Positions 1 through 7,867 of a stretch of 64,000 nucleotides of DNA are shown here, in pieces. Numbering within the stretch: the first letter of the stretch is position 1; each line of letters begins with the position of its first letter. The position numbers and the translations under genes are program-made. Origin of the DNA: Brevibacterium casei CIP 102111 (GTDB taxonomy: Bacteria; Actinomycetota; Actinomycetes; Actinomycetales; Brevibacteriaceae); NCBI RefSeq assembly GCF_900169275.1, contig NZ_FXZC01000002.1, positions 434,001 to 498,000 on the forward strand, read 5' to 3'. The notes under the pieces were generated by a model that ran no database searches, was not told the origin of the DNA, and saw nothing but the letters and a program-made list of their open reading frames with translations.

Positions 1-357
1 CCGCATCCGCACGAGCTGATGGCCGGAGATCGGTCCGATCCGGTGGGCGACATCGCGGTCGAGGTCGCACTCCCCCGCACTCGCCCGGAAATCCCGTTCG
101 CGTTCCCAGAACGCGACGAGCGGATCCTCGCCGAGGTGGTCCTCGGCTCTCGTCGCCTCGACCGCTGCCGGATCCTCCTGCCGCAGGAGCATCGCGTAGC
201 GCAGTCCCCCGCCGACGAGGTGGTTGACGAGGTCCCGGTTCGTCCACCCCGCGCACCCGCTGGGACGGTCGACCGCCTCGGCGCCGAGACGACCGAGGGC
301 CGTGACCCAGCACCGCTCGGCACAATCGAGCTGGGCGTCGATGACGGGATCGGGCAT
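1..357 (-). CDS. DinB/maleylpyruvate-isomerase-like protein (TIGR03086-type), 3' end missing
   Basis: The minus strand is open from an ATG at 357 to the window edge, so only about 119 N-terminal residues are present and the C-terminus lies outside. The start reads MPDPVIDAQLDCAERCW and is followed by a short motif CAGWTNRDLVNHLVGG near residues 35-50. This matches the N-terminal four-helix domain of mycothiol-dependent maleylpyruvate isomerase/DinB-like proteins (TIGR03086 and relatives), in which a His near the end of this motif helps bind metal. The family includes thiol-dependent enzymes and many uncharacterised members, so the substrate cannot be given. It is divergent from the operon that starts at 497. 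Confidence 0.72.
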   Translation of the reverse strand, partial: MPDPVIDAQLDCAERCWVTALGRLGAEAVDRPSGCAGWTNRDLVNHLVGGGLRYAMLLRQEDPAAVEATRAEDHLGEDPLVAFWERERDFRASAGECDLDRDVAHRIGPISGHQLVRMR

Positions 358-496
358 GGCCCGATTCTCCCACGGGCACGACCGGGTGACACGGGTTCTC
401 ATCAGGTGGGAAATCCTGAGAGAACACTGTGAGACCTGCCGGATTCGGGTTATGTTGCTCTGACAAGGCATTCACGACGGCGTGAGGAGTCCGACG

Positions 497-1243
497 ATGG
501 TGACGGCCAGCGGCACTGCCGACTACCTGCCCCTGGCGAACGCCCCGCTGCTCTGGATCCTCGCACTCGCGGTCATGGGCGTCGTCGTGGTCCAGTCGCT
601 CATCTACATGTCCGCAGTGCGCAGGAACGCGGAGTCGGCGGGGATGACCCAGGCCGAGGTGACGCGGGCCTTCCGGGCCGGTGGAGTCGCGGCGATCGGG
701 CCGTCGCTGGCCGTCGTCCTCGTCGCGATCGCCCTCCTGCCGCTCTTCGGCACTCCCCCGGTCATCGTCCGCGTCGGCCTCATCGGCTCGGCCGCCACCG
801 AGGTCGCCTCCGCCTCGATCGCGGCGGGCACGATGGAGGCGAATCTCGGCGATGCGACGTTCACCCGCGGCGTCTTCATCGTCGCGCTCATGGCGATGAG
901 CCTCTCGGGGGCGGGGTGGATGCTCGCCACGCTCATCCTCACCCCGATCTTCCGCCGCAGCTCCCACAGGCTCGAGAAGGTCAATCCCGCGCTCATGTCG
1001 ATCATCCCCGGGGCCGCACTGCTGGCCGCCTTCGCGGCCCTGACCTTCCGAGAGATCCCCAAGTCGCCGACCCACATCATCGCGATCGCCGCGTCCGCCG
1101 CCGTCATGGCCGTCTGCCTCCTCCTCGCCCGCACCCTGCGCCAGTCCTGGCTCAAGGAGTGGGCGCTGGGGATCGCCGTGCTCGCCGGACTCGTCGCCGC
1201 CTACTTCGCCCACTACGCCGGCCTCGGCGTCGCCCCGAGCTGA
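497..1243 (+). CDS. DUF5058 family membrane protein, first gene of a putative uptake/hydrolase operon
   Basis: This is a 248-residue, very hydrophobic protein with about six or seven membrane segments. I recognise it as DUF5058-like, a family of unknown function. A conserved-looking loop, RVGLIGSAATEVASASIAAG, lies near residues 90-110. I chose ATG 497 over the upstream GTG 482 because GAGGAG at 484-489 sits seven bases before it. The gene is followed after 25 bases by a second membrane protein and then by an M20 amidohydrolase and an amidase on the same strand. I infer that the two membrane proteins form a transporter or channel for a substrate that the two hydrolases cleave. No biochemical role is known to me. 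Confidence 0.75.
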   Translation: MVTASGTADYLPLANAPLLWILALAVMGVVVVQSLIYMSAVRRNAESAGMTQAEVTRAFRAGGVAAIGPSLAVVLVAIALLPLFGTPPVIVRVGLIGSAATEVASASIAAGTMEANLGDATFTRGVFIVALMAMSLSGAGWMLATLILTPIFRRSSHRLEKVNPALMSIIPGAALLAAFAALTFREIPKSPTHIIAIAASAAVMAVCLLLARTLRQSWLKEWALGIAVLAGLVAAYFAHYAGLGVAPS

Positions 1244-1268
1244 TCGACCCGCACAGAGGAGCCCGACC

Positions 1269-2000
1269 ATGCCGCCTTCCATCACCACACCGTCCCACGA
1301 GGCGTTCGAGAGGACGACGACGAAGTGGGGCTCGATCACGCTCTTCGCCGGGTTCCTCATCGCCACCTCGGTGCCGTTCTATCTCCTCTTCGTCGCGCAG
1401 GCCGACATCACCGTCGGCGACATCCTCACGGCATTCCTCGCCGTCTTCGCCGTCTACGGCGTCTTCTACATCGTCGAACCGCTCACCTACTACCCGATCC
1501 TCGGCCCAGCCGGGATGTACCAGGCGTTCATGATCGGCAACATCGCCAACAAGCTCCTCCCCTCGGCGATCGTCGCCCAGGACACGATCGGGGCGAAGCC
1601 GGGGACCCGACGAGGCGAGTATGCCGCGACGATGGCGATCTGCGGTGCCGCCCTCATCCACGTCTTCTCCATGGTCCTCTTCGTCGGCGTCCTCGGCACC
1701 TGGCTGGTGACGATCATCCCCGAGGACATCACCCTCATCGCCCAGCTCTACATCCTCCCGGCGATCCTCGGCGGGGTGACCATCCAGCTCATCGTCTCGC
1801 TCCGGCAGGTCAAGGCGACGATCATCGCGCTCACCGTCGCCGCCCTCGTCATCCTCGTCCTCATTCCGATCGTCCCCGTCCTCGCCCCCGGGGACGTCGC
1901 TATCGTGGTCCTCGTGACGATCATCATCACGTGGTTCACGAGGAACAAGGCGGTCACCGACGTCCGCGACCCGGGTGACGATCCGACCGGCATCAACTGA
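1269..2000 (+). CDS. Polytopic membrane protein, probable partner of the DUF5058 protein
   Basis: This is a 243-residue integral membrane protein with about six hydrophobic segments (roughly 18-42, 48-75, 120-152, 160-182, 190-212 and 218-236). GAGGAG lies just before the ATG at 1269. A polar stretch with GPAGMYQAFMIGNIANK and a following KPGT near residues 78-110 lies between membrane segments and could be a substrate or interaction loop. I cannot assign a named family with certainty. Position inside the operon, 25 bases after the DUF5058 gene and 45 before the M20 hydrolase, suggests the two membrane proteins work together. Function is inferred only. Confidence 0.7.
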   Translation: MPPSITTPSHEAFERTTTKWGSITLFAGFLIATSVPFYLLFVAQADITVGDILTAFLAVFAVYGVFYIVEPLTYYPILGPAGMYQAFMIGNIANKLLPSAIVAQDTIGAKPGTRRGEYAATMAICGAALIHVFSMVLFVGVLGTWLVTIIPEDITLIAQLYILPAILGGVTIQLIVSLRQVKATIIALTVAALVILVLIPIVPVLAPGDVAIVVLVTIIITWFTRNKAVTDVRDPGDDPTGIN

Positions 2001-2045
2001 GACCGTGACCCATGAGACCCTGACCCTGCGAGAGACAAGGACACC

Positions 2046-3278
2046 ATGTCGCTGAACACCGAGATCGGCACCGCGATCACCGACACCCTCGCCGAGGCGG
2101 TCGCCGACTACGAGGACTTCCACCGCTCCCCGGAGCTCTCGATGCAGGAGATCGAGACCGCGAAGGCGATCGCCGACCGTCTCGAGGCCCTCGGCCTCGT
2201 ACCGCAGGCCTTCGGCGGCACCGGGGTCGTCGCGGTCATCGAGAACGGCGAGGGCCCGGTCGTCGCCTTCCGGGCCGACACGGACGGTCTGCCCATCGCC
2301 GAGGACACCGGCCTCCCCTACTCGTCCACTGCCGAAGGCATCCTCCCCGACGGCACGACGACCCCGGTCATGCACGGGTGCGGGCACGACACGCACATCA
2401 CCGTCGGCCTCCACCTCGCCCGGGCCCTCACCGCGCACCGGGACGCGTGGTCGGGCACCGTCGTCCTCCTCTTCCAACCCGGTGAGGAGATCGCCGCGGG
2501 CGCGAAGGCGATGCTCGAGGACGGCCTCTGGGAGACCGTCCCCAAGCCCGAGGTCGTCTACGGCCAGCACGTGTGGCCGGGGCGGGCCGGCGACATCTAC
2601 GTCTCCTCGGGCACGGCGATGGCGATGTCCGACTCCCTCCGGGTCACCGTCCGCGGCAGGCAGGCCCACGGCTCACAGCCGGAGAACGCGATCGACCCGA
2701 TCGTCCTCGGAGCCTTCATGATCACCCGCCTGCAGACCGTCGTCTCCCGCGAGATCTCGGGCCGGGACGCAGCCGTCGTCACCGTCGGCACCTTCCACGG
2801 CGGGCTCAAGGAGAACATCATCCCCGAGACCGCGGAGTTCACCCTGAACATCCGCACCTTCGACGAGGATGTCCGTGCCACCGTCCTCGACCGGGTGCGC
2901 CGGATCATCGCCGCCGAGGCGCAGGCATCGGGGGCACCGGAACCGATCATTGAGGAGATGCACTCCTTCCCCCGCTGCTTCAACGATCCCGACGCGACCG
3001 CGGCCTTCGTCTCCGCGACCGAGGCCGAACTCGGCGCCGCCCACGTCCATGTCGTCCCGGCAGTCACCGGCAGCGAGGACGTCGGGGCCTTCGCCGACGC
3101 GATCGGGGTCCCCCTCGTCTACTGGTTCTTCGGCGGGTACTCCCCCGCCTCCCTCGACGGCGACGAACCCCCGGCCGGCAACCACTCCCCGCACTTCGCC
3201 CCCGACGACGTGCCGACGACGCTCGAGACCGGCCTGCGCGCGGCCCTGACCGCCGTGCTCAGCCGGATCGGGAAGTGA
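2046..3278 (+). CDS. M20 family amidohydrolase (N-acyl amino acid / hippurate hydrolase type)
   Basis: This is a 410-residue metallohydrolase of the M20D type, which hydrolyses N-acyl or amide bonds of amino-acid conjugates in the cytoplasm. The metal-binding HGCGHDTH (near residue 108), QPGEE (near 145), GQHVWPG (near 171) and the C-terminal NHSPHF (near 380) are all present. The dimerisation-domain motif GRQAHGSQP also fits. AAGGA precedes the ATG. There is no signal peptide. It is the third gene of the operon and its stop nearly abuts the amidase start, so the two are probably translationally coupled. The exact substrate cannot be read from sequence. Confidence 0.9.
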   Translation: MSLNTEIGTAITDTLAEAVADYEDFHRSPELSMQEIETAKAIADRLEALGLVPQAFGGTGVVAVIENGEGPVVAFRADTDGLPIAEDTGLPYSSTAEGILPDGTTTPVMHGCGHDTHITVGLHLARALTAHRDAWSGTVVLLFQPGEEIAAGAKAMLEDGLWETVPKPEVVYGQHVWPGRAGDIYVSSGTAMAMSDSLRVTVRGRQAHGSQPENAIDPIVLGAFMITRLQTVVSREISGRDAAVVTVGTFHGGLKENIIPETAEFTLNIRTFDEDVRATVLDRVRRIIAAEAQASGAPEPIIEEMHSFPRCFNDPDATAAFVSATEAELGAAHVHVVPAVTGSEDVGAFADAIGVPLVYWFFGGYSPASLDGDEPPAGNHSPHFAPDDVPTTLETGLRAALTAVLSRIGK

Positions 3279-3283
3279 GCGGC

Positions 3284-4741
3284 ATGGACGACCTGAGGTG
3301 GCTGAGCACCCGTGAGCTCGCGGCGAGGATCGCTGCGAAGGAGATCTCCGCCAGGGAGGCCCTGACCGATCAGCTGCGCCGCATCGACGAGGTCAACCCG
3401 GCGATCAACGCCGTCGTCACCCGCGACGACGACCGCGCCATGGCCGAGGCCGCCGCCGCCGACGAAGCGCTCGCAGCCGGAGAGGAGGTCGGCGTCCTCC
3501 ACGGGGTGCCGATGACCCATAAGGACACCCACGACACGGCGGGCATGCGTACGACGTGGGGTTCGCCGATCATGGCCGATCGGGTACCCGAGGCCGACTC
3601 GCTCATCATCGCCCGCCTCCGCCGGGCCGGAGTGATCACGTCGGGGAAGACGAACGTGCCCGAGTTCGCCGCAGGCTCCCACACCTTCAACCCCGTCTTC
3701 GGCACCACCCGCAACCCCTACGACCTCACGAAATCGGCCTCGGGCTCCTCGGGCGGGGTCGGGGCCGCGCTGGCGGCGGGCATCCAGGCCTCCGGGGACG
3801 GCTCCGACATGGGCGGATCCCTGCGCTCGCCCGGCTCCTTCAACAACGTCGTCGGCTTCCGCCCCTCGAACGGACGGATCCCCCACACCCGTCCGGGCAA
3901 TCCCTTCGCGTGGCTGGCCCAGAGCGGGTTCATGGCCCGCACCGTCTCCGACGTCGCCCTCCTCATGAGCGTCGCCTCCGGACCCGAACCGGGTGCACCG
4001 GCCTCCCTGCCCGACCCCGGGTCCGTCTTCGACCTCGCCGAGTTCCGCCTCGGCGCCGAGGCGGTACCACAGCTCACCGGCGTGCGGATCGGCTTCAGCC
4101 CCGACCTCGGAGGCCTCCTCCCCCTCGATCCTGAGGTGCGGGAGATCGTCTCCGGCACCGCTGCGGTCCTCGAAGGACTCGGTGCCCGGGTCTCGGACAC
4201 GATCCCCGACCTCAGCGACGCCGACGAGGTCTTCACCGTCCGCCGCGCCCTCGACTTCGTCGGCTCCTGGGGCTCCCTCCTCGAGACGGACCGGGACCGG
4301 ATGAAGGACTCCGTCGTGTGGAACATCGAGCAGGGTCTGCGCCTCACCGGCGCCGAGGTCGCCTCGGCCGAGACCGCGCGCGCCCGGCTCAGCGCCGAGG
4401 TCGAGGGGTTCTTCGCCGATCACGACGTCCTCGTCCTCACGACCTGCCAGGTCCTGCCCTTCGACACGGGCCTCGAGTACCCCACGGAGATCGACGGCGT
4501 GGCGATGGAGTCCTATCTCGACTGGATGCGGGCGCTGTGTCTGATCTCCGCGACCGGCTGCCCGGCGATCTCGGTTCCCGCCGGCTTCTCCGACTCGGGC
4601 CTGCCCGTCGGGGTCCAGTTCGTCGCCCGGCCCGGCGACGACGTCCGCCTCCTCTCCATCGCCCACGCGTTCGAGCAGGCCACCCGAGTGAGCGACCGCC
4701 ACCCTGAGATCCCCGCCGCAGGCCCGCAGGACCTGTCCTGA
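3284..4741 (+). CDS. Amidase (amidase signature family)
   Basis: This cytoplasmic hydrolase of about 485 residues belongs to the amidase signature family, which cleaves amides to acid plus ammonia or amine through a Ser-cisSer-Lys triad. The catalytic Lys is in GVPMTHKD (near residue 75). The glycine-serine signature SGSSGGVGAALAAG and the following GSDMGGSLRSPG carry the two serines (near residues 150-180). Usual family length is 460-500. A GTG at 3275 is possible, but ATG 3284 has GGAAGTGAG at proper spacing before it. It is the last gene of the membrane-protein/M20 operon. Together the two hydrolases suggest stepwise release of ammonia or amino acids from an imported amide. Confidence 0.9.
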   Translation: MDDLRWLSTRELAARIAAKEISAREALTDQLRRIDEVNPAINAVVTRDDDRAMAEAAAADEALAAGEEVGVLHGVPMTHKDTHDTAGMRTTWGSPIMADRVPEADSLIIARLRRAGVITSGKTNVPEFAAGSHTFNPVFGTTRNPYDLTKSASGSSGGVGAALAAGIQASGDGSDMGGSLRSPGSFNNVVGFRPSNGRIPHTRPGNPFAWLAQSGFMARTVSDVALLMSVASGPEPGAPASLPDPGSVFDLAEFRLGAEAVPQLTGVRIGFSPDLGGLLPLDPEVREIVSGTAAVLEGLGARVSDTIPDLSDADEVFTVRRALDFVGSWGSLLETDRDRMKDSVVWNIEQGLRLTGAEVASAETARARLSAEVEGFFADHDVLVLTTCQVLPFDTGLEYPTEIDGVAMESYLDWMRALCLISATGCPAISVPAGFSDSGLPVGVQFVARPGDDVRLLSIAHAFEQATRVSDRHPEIPAAGPQDLS

Positions 4742-4745
4742 CCTC

Positions 4746-4764
4746 GAAGGTTCGGCTTGCCTCA
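4746..4764. promoter_or_regulatory. DtxR/IdeR-like iron box upstream of ferritin
   Basis: The 19 bases gaAGGTTcGGCTtgCCTcA match 13 of 19 positions of the classical iron box (TTAGGTTAGGCTAACCTAA). It ends about 55 bases before a -10-like TAGTCT at 4819-4824 that could serve the ferritin gene. That is an upstream position typical of activation. DtxR/IdeR is known to activate ferritin genes in other actinobacteria. The assignment is by eye. Confidence 0.45.
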
Positions 4765-4872
4765 GCACTGTTTGCCGAGCCTTTCCACACTGGAACGGTT
4801 CCAGAAATGGTGTCACGATAGTCTGGACGCGGGCGGCAGACCGCCGCCGGCCACAGCCTTTAGGAGATGCAC

Positions 4873-5388
4873 ATGCACATGAGCCCCGCAATGCAGAAGG
4901 TCCTCGGCGAGCAGGTCACGCTCGAGCTCGAGGCCTCGATGGTCTACCTGCAGATGTCGATCCAGCTCGACGATCAGGACCTGCCGGGCATGACCCGGTG
5001 GATGCGCGCACAGTCGGAGGAGGAGCAGGTCCACGCGGCGAAGTTCATCCAGCACTGCGTCGATCGCGGCTTCGCCCCGCAGATCGGCGACATCGCCGCC
5101 CCGAAGGTCTCGGGTTCGCGTCCGCTCGACTTCTTCAAGGCCGCTCTCGCGCACGAGGAGAAGGTCTCCGAGTCGATCCGCAACATCTACCGGACCGCGC
5201 AGTCCGAAGGCGACCTCGACGTCCTGCCGCTGCTCAACTGGTTCATCGACGAGCAGGTCGAGGAGGAGGCGAGCATCAGCGAGATCATCGGCCGCCTCGA
5301 GATCGTCGGCGACAGCGGCTCGGGTCTGCTCTCGATCGACAACGCCCTCGGCTCGCGTCACCCCGACATCACCGCCGAGAGCGAGTGA
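4873..5388 (+). CDS. ftn: Ferritin (non-heme iron-storage protein)
   Basis: The roughly 171-residue protein is a ferritin that oxidises Fe(II) and stores it as a mineral in a 24-mer shell. Ferroxidase-type residues are visible in LELEASMVYLQMS (near residue 15), EEEQVHAAKF (near 50), HEEKVSESI (near 95) and the EQVEEEASI helix (near 125). Three in-frame ATG codons occur at 4867, 4873 and 4879. AGGAG at 4862-4866 favours 4873, because it touches the first ATG and is 12 bases from the third. An iron-box-like sequence lies upstream, so iron-dependent activation is plausible. A strong hairpin follows the gene. Confidence 0.93.
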   Translation: MHMSPAMQKVLGEQVTLELEASMVYLQMSIQLDDQDLPGMTRWMRAQSEEEQVHAAKFIQHCVDRGFAPQIGDIAAPKVSGSRPLDFFKAALAHEEKVSESIRNIYRTAQSEGDLDVLPLLNWFIDEQVEEEASISEIIGRLEIVGDSGSGLLSIDNALGSRHPDITAESE

Positions 5389-5405
5389 GCACCGCCTCCT
5401 TCCAC

Positions 5406-5450
5406 TGAGACGACGGCCGGTCCCCTTCCCGGGGGCCGGCCGTCGTCTCA
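5406..5450. terminator. Bidirectional terminator between ferritin and AEC transporter
   Basis: A 20-bp stem (5406-5425 with 5431-5450, one G-T pair) closes over a five-base loop. It lies between convergent genes and includes the stop codon of the AEC gene, so it can serve both strands. Confidence 0.8.
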
Positions 5451-6401
5451 TACCCCGAGGACGACCTGGGCGAGGAGGAGGACCGGGGGCAGGGTGAGGA
5501 GCATGAGGACCGTCTGCACGGCGATGAGCGCGGCCATGAGCTCGGAGTTGCCGCCGAGCTGACGGGACATGACATAGCCGGAGCTCGCGGTCGCGATCGC
5601 CTGGAAGTTCAGCCCCACCGCCGCGGCGACCGGGGGCACATCGGTGACGACGAGGGCGGCGAGGCTGAGGCCCGGAAGGACGACGAGCTTGGCCACGGTC
5701 GAGGTGATGAGCGCTCCTGCGTGGTCGCGCAGCGAGAATCGGCGCAGCCCCGCGCCGACGCACAGCAGCCCGATCGGCAGGGCCGCTGCGGCGAGCGGGT
5801 CGAGGACCGCAGAGGCGAGGTCGGGCACCGGCACCCCGACGAGGTTCCACACTCCTCCGGCTGCGCACCCGAGGACGAGGGGGTTCGTCGCGACGACGCG
5901 CAGCATCCCGAGAGCCGTCCGCGGACCGGTCCGCAGCAGAGCGAACCCGAGGCTCGAGACGATGTTGACCGTGGGCACGAGGATGGCAGCGACGATCGCG
6001 GCCAGGGCCGCCCCCTCGGACCCGAAGAGGCTCGCAGAGATCGACAGGCCGATGTACGTGTTGAACCGGATCCCGCCCTGGAGGACCGAGGTGAAGGACG
6101 GGAGATCCTGCGCGACCACGGACCTGAGTACGACGAGGGCGAGGGAGACGAGGACGGTGGGGATGACGAGCGCCGCCGTCAGCGGCAGGAGCGGGACGTG
6201 GGAGACGTCCACCTCGGCGACGGAGGCGAAGAGGAGGACGGGGAGGAGGCAGTAGTACGCGAGCCTCTCGGCCCCGGACCAGAACTCGGCGGCGCCGAAC
6301 ATCGGCACGGCACGCAGCGCCCGGCCGCCGGCGATGAGGACGACGACCGGGACGAGCGCGAGTAGGATCGGAGACAGGCTCATATTCGTTGAGAGTTCCA
6401 T
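5448..6401 (-). CDS. AEC family transporter (auxin-efflux-carrier-like permease)
   Basis: This is a protein of about 317 residues with roughly ten hydrophobic segments, arranged as in AEC family permeases, which export or exchange organic acids and related anions in bacteria. The N-terminus LSPILLALVPVVVLIAGG and the central FNTYIGLSISASLFG stretch are typical. The start could be ATG 6401 or ATG 6383; neither has a clear Shine-Dalgarno. It is divergent from the small heat-shock gene and its start lies about 20 bases from the HAIR element, so HspR may also affect it. Substrate is unknown. Confidence 0.82.
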   Translation of the reverse strand: MELSTNMSLSPILLALVPVVVLIAGGRALRAVPMFGAAEFWSGAERLAYYCLLPVLLFASVAEVDVSHVPLLPLTAALVIPTVLVSLALVVLRSVVAQDLPSFTSVLQGGIRFNTYIGLSISASLFGSEGAALAAIVAAILVPTVNIVSSLGFALLRTGPRTALGMLRVVATNPLVLGCAAGGVWNLVGVPVPDLASAVLDPLAAAALPIGLLCVGAGLRRFSLRDHAGALITSTVAKLVVLPGLSLAALVVTDVPPVAAAVGLNFQAIATASSGYVMSRQLGGNSELMAALIAVQTVLMLLTLPPVLLLAQVVLGV

Positions 6402-6421
6402 GAGCACGCGACGATTTCAAA

Positions 6422-6442
6422 GTTGAGTGTGATTGACTCAAT
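6422..6442. promoter_or_regulatory. HAIR element (HspR operator) upstream of hsp20
   Basis: TTGAGT at 6423-6428 and ACTCAA at 6436-6441 are a perfect inverted repeat with exactly seven bases between. They match the core of the HspR-associated inverted repeat (CTTGAGT-N7-ACTCAAG). It lies about 30 bases before the hsp20 start, where HspR repression would fit. HspR itself is not in this window. Confidence 0.75.
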
Positions 6443-6470
6443 GTAAAGGACCCCTGCAGAAAGGATGCCC

Positions 6471-6935
6471 ATGGCCACCCGATTCGATCCCATCCGCGAC
6501 CTCGACCGCTTCTTCACCGAGGTGACCCGGAACCCGAACGCGACGACCCTGCCGATGGACCTCTACCGTGACGGTGAGGTCTTCATCGCCGCGATCGACA
6601 TGCCCGGCGTCGAGCCATCGAGCATCGACGTCGACGTCGAGGACCGGACGCTGACCGTGCGCGCTCAGCGCACCTCGCCGGTGGGCGACAAGGACGTCAA
6701 GTGGCTGACCCGGGAGCGGACGACGGGCACGTACGCCCGTCAGCTCACGCTCGGCAACCGTGTCGCCCTCGACCGCATCCGCGCCGACTACGAGGACGGA
6801 GTGCTCACGCTGACGATCCCCGTCGCCGAGGAGGCGCGGCCGCGCAAGATCAGCGTCCAGCACCAGGCGCCGAAGCAGACCGAGGTCGTCGAGTCCACCG
6901 AGGTCATCGAGACCGACGACGAGCAGCGGCTCTGA
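6471..6935 (+). CDS. Hsp20/alpha-crystallin small heat-shock protein
   Basis: The roughly 154-residue protein is an ATP-independent holdase chaperone. The alpha-crystallin domain spans about residues 35-130 and ends with DYEDGVLTLTIPV, the conserved A/D-x-x-x-G-V-L strand motif. The acidic C-terminal tail (ESTEVIETDDEQRL) lacks a clear IxI oligomerisation motif. The start ATG 6471 is preferred over ATG 6465 because AAAGGA at 6459-6464 touches the latter. The HAIR element upstream indicates heat-inducible repression by HspR, as known for acr2 of mycobacteria. A hairpin terminator follows. Confidence 0.92.
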   Translation: MATRFDPIRDLDRFFTEVTRNPNATTLPMDLYRDGEVFIAAIDMPGVEPSSIDVDVEDRTLTVRAQRTSPVGDKDVKWLTRERTTGTYARQLTLGNRVALDRIRADYEDGVLTLTIPVAEEARPRKISVQHQAPKQTEVVESTEVIETDDEQRL

Positions 6936-6958
6936 GGGGTCTCAATCCCTCACCCGTC

Positions 6959-6989
6959 CGGCGGGGTCGCACGAGGTGCGGCCCCGCCG
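6959..6989. terminator. Hairpin between hsp20 and the methyltransferase
   Basis: A 14-bp stem (6959-6972 with 6976-6989, one G-T pair) has a three-base loop. There is no strong T-tract. It lies between convergent genes. Confidence 0.65.
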
Positions 6990-6995
6990 TCGTGT

Positions 6996-7718
6996 TCACG
7001 CTGAGGGTTCGAGCACATAGGCCAGGCACATGTACGGCAGGTCGACGGCACCGTCGATCGGGTGCTCCTCGGTGAGGTAGCCGCGCAGATTGGACTCGAC
7101 CCGCGCCCGGGTCGCCGCATCCGACCGCAGCCAATAGGAGCGGGTGCGGGCGAGGTCGACGATCCCGTCGATGTCGAGCGGGGTGGCGAAGTCGATGACC
7201 GCACGGTCGACGAGGGAGAAGCCGTCGGGTGCGGGGACGTAGGCGGGGCGGTAGACGTCGCCGGCATGCATGATCCGGCTCAGCCGCAGCACCCAGTCGA
7301 CGCGGACGTCGAGCTGGTTGATGAGGATGAGCAGCCTGCCTCCGGGGCGGAGGATCCGGCCGATCTCGATCGCCGCGGCCGCCTCGTCGAACCAGTGCCA
7401 GGCCTGGGCGACGGTGACGACGTCACACGAGGCGGTCGGCAGACCCGTGTCCTCGGCGGTGCCTGTGCGGCCGGGGGCGGGATTGCGGAGCAGGGCCGCC
7501 TCGTCGGGGTCGACGGCGACGACGGCAGCCCCGCGGTCGAGCAGCTGCCGGCTGAGGATCCCCGTCCCCGCGCCGAGGTCGCACACGTCGAGGCCCGTCC
7601 ATTCCAGTCCGAGGAGGGAAAGGGCGTCCGCCGGATAGTCGGGTCGCACCGCGTCGTAGCGGTGCGCCTCGGCACCGAAACGGGTGCCATGAGCGGCGCG
7701 GGCGCGGGGCCTGACCAT
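6996..7718 (-). CDS. Class I SAM-dependent methyltransferase (UbiE/type 11)
   Basis: This is a cytosolic methyltransferase of about 240 residues. The SAM-binding motif I is VCDLGAGTGILSRQL (near residue 45), followed by an acidic motif II region VVAVDPDEAAL and the post-motif VVTVAQAWHWFD (near 95) often seen in SMT/trans-aconitate-like methyltransferases. The N-terminal FGAEAHRYDAVRPDYP is typical of this subgroup. ATG 7718 is preferred because GGAGAGGAGAG lies just before it; an upstream ATG would lengthen the protein by 20 residues. The acceptor substrate is not evident. It is monocistronic and divergent from the aminotransferase gene. Confidence 0.85.
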   Translation of the reverse strand: MVRPRARAAHGTRFGAEAHRYDAVRPDYPADALSLLGLEWTGLDVCDLGAGTGILSRQLLDRGAAVVAVDPDEAALLRNPAPGRTGTAEDTGLPTASCDVVTVAQAWHWFDEAAAAIEIGRILRPGGRLLILINQLDVRVDWVLRLSRIMHAGDVYRPAYVPAPDGFSLVDRAVIDFATPLDIDGIVDLARTRSYWLRSDAATRARVESNLRGYLTEEHPIDGAVDLPYMCLAYVLEPSA

Positions 7719-7867
7719 CGCTCTCTCCTCTCCCCCGGTTCCGGCGCCGTCTCCGGGCTGGGCGCCGAGTCTCGGCATCCAACTCTAGCGGTCCCCGTCG
7801 CACCGTGTGATTAGGATGGGAGGACCGGCGAGAACCAGCGCCGACACCTCGGCGAGAAGGAGCATCG

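Noticed and set aside
3119..4891. Long minus-strand frame across the amidase gene
   Set aside because: It is antisense to a gene with complete amidase motifs and shows only shadow composition.
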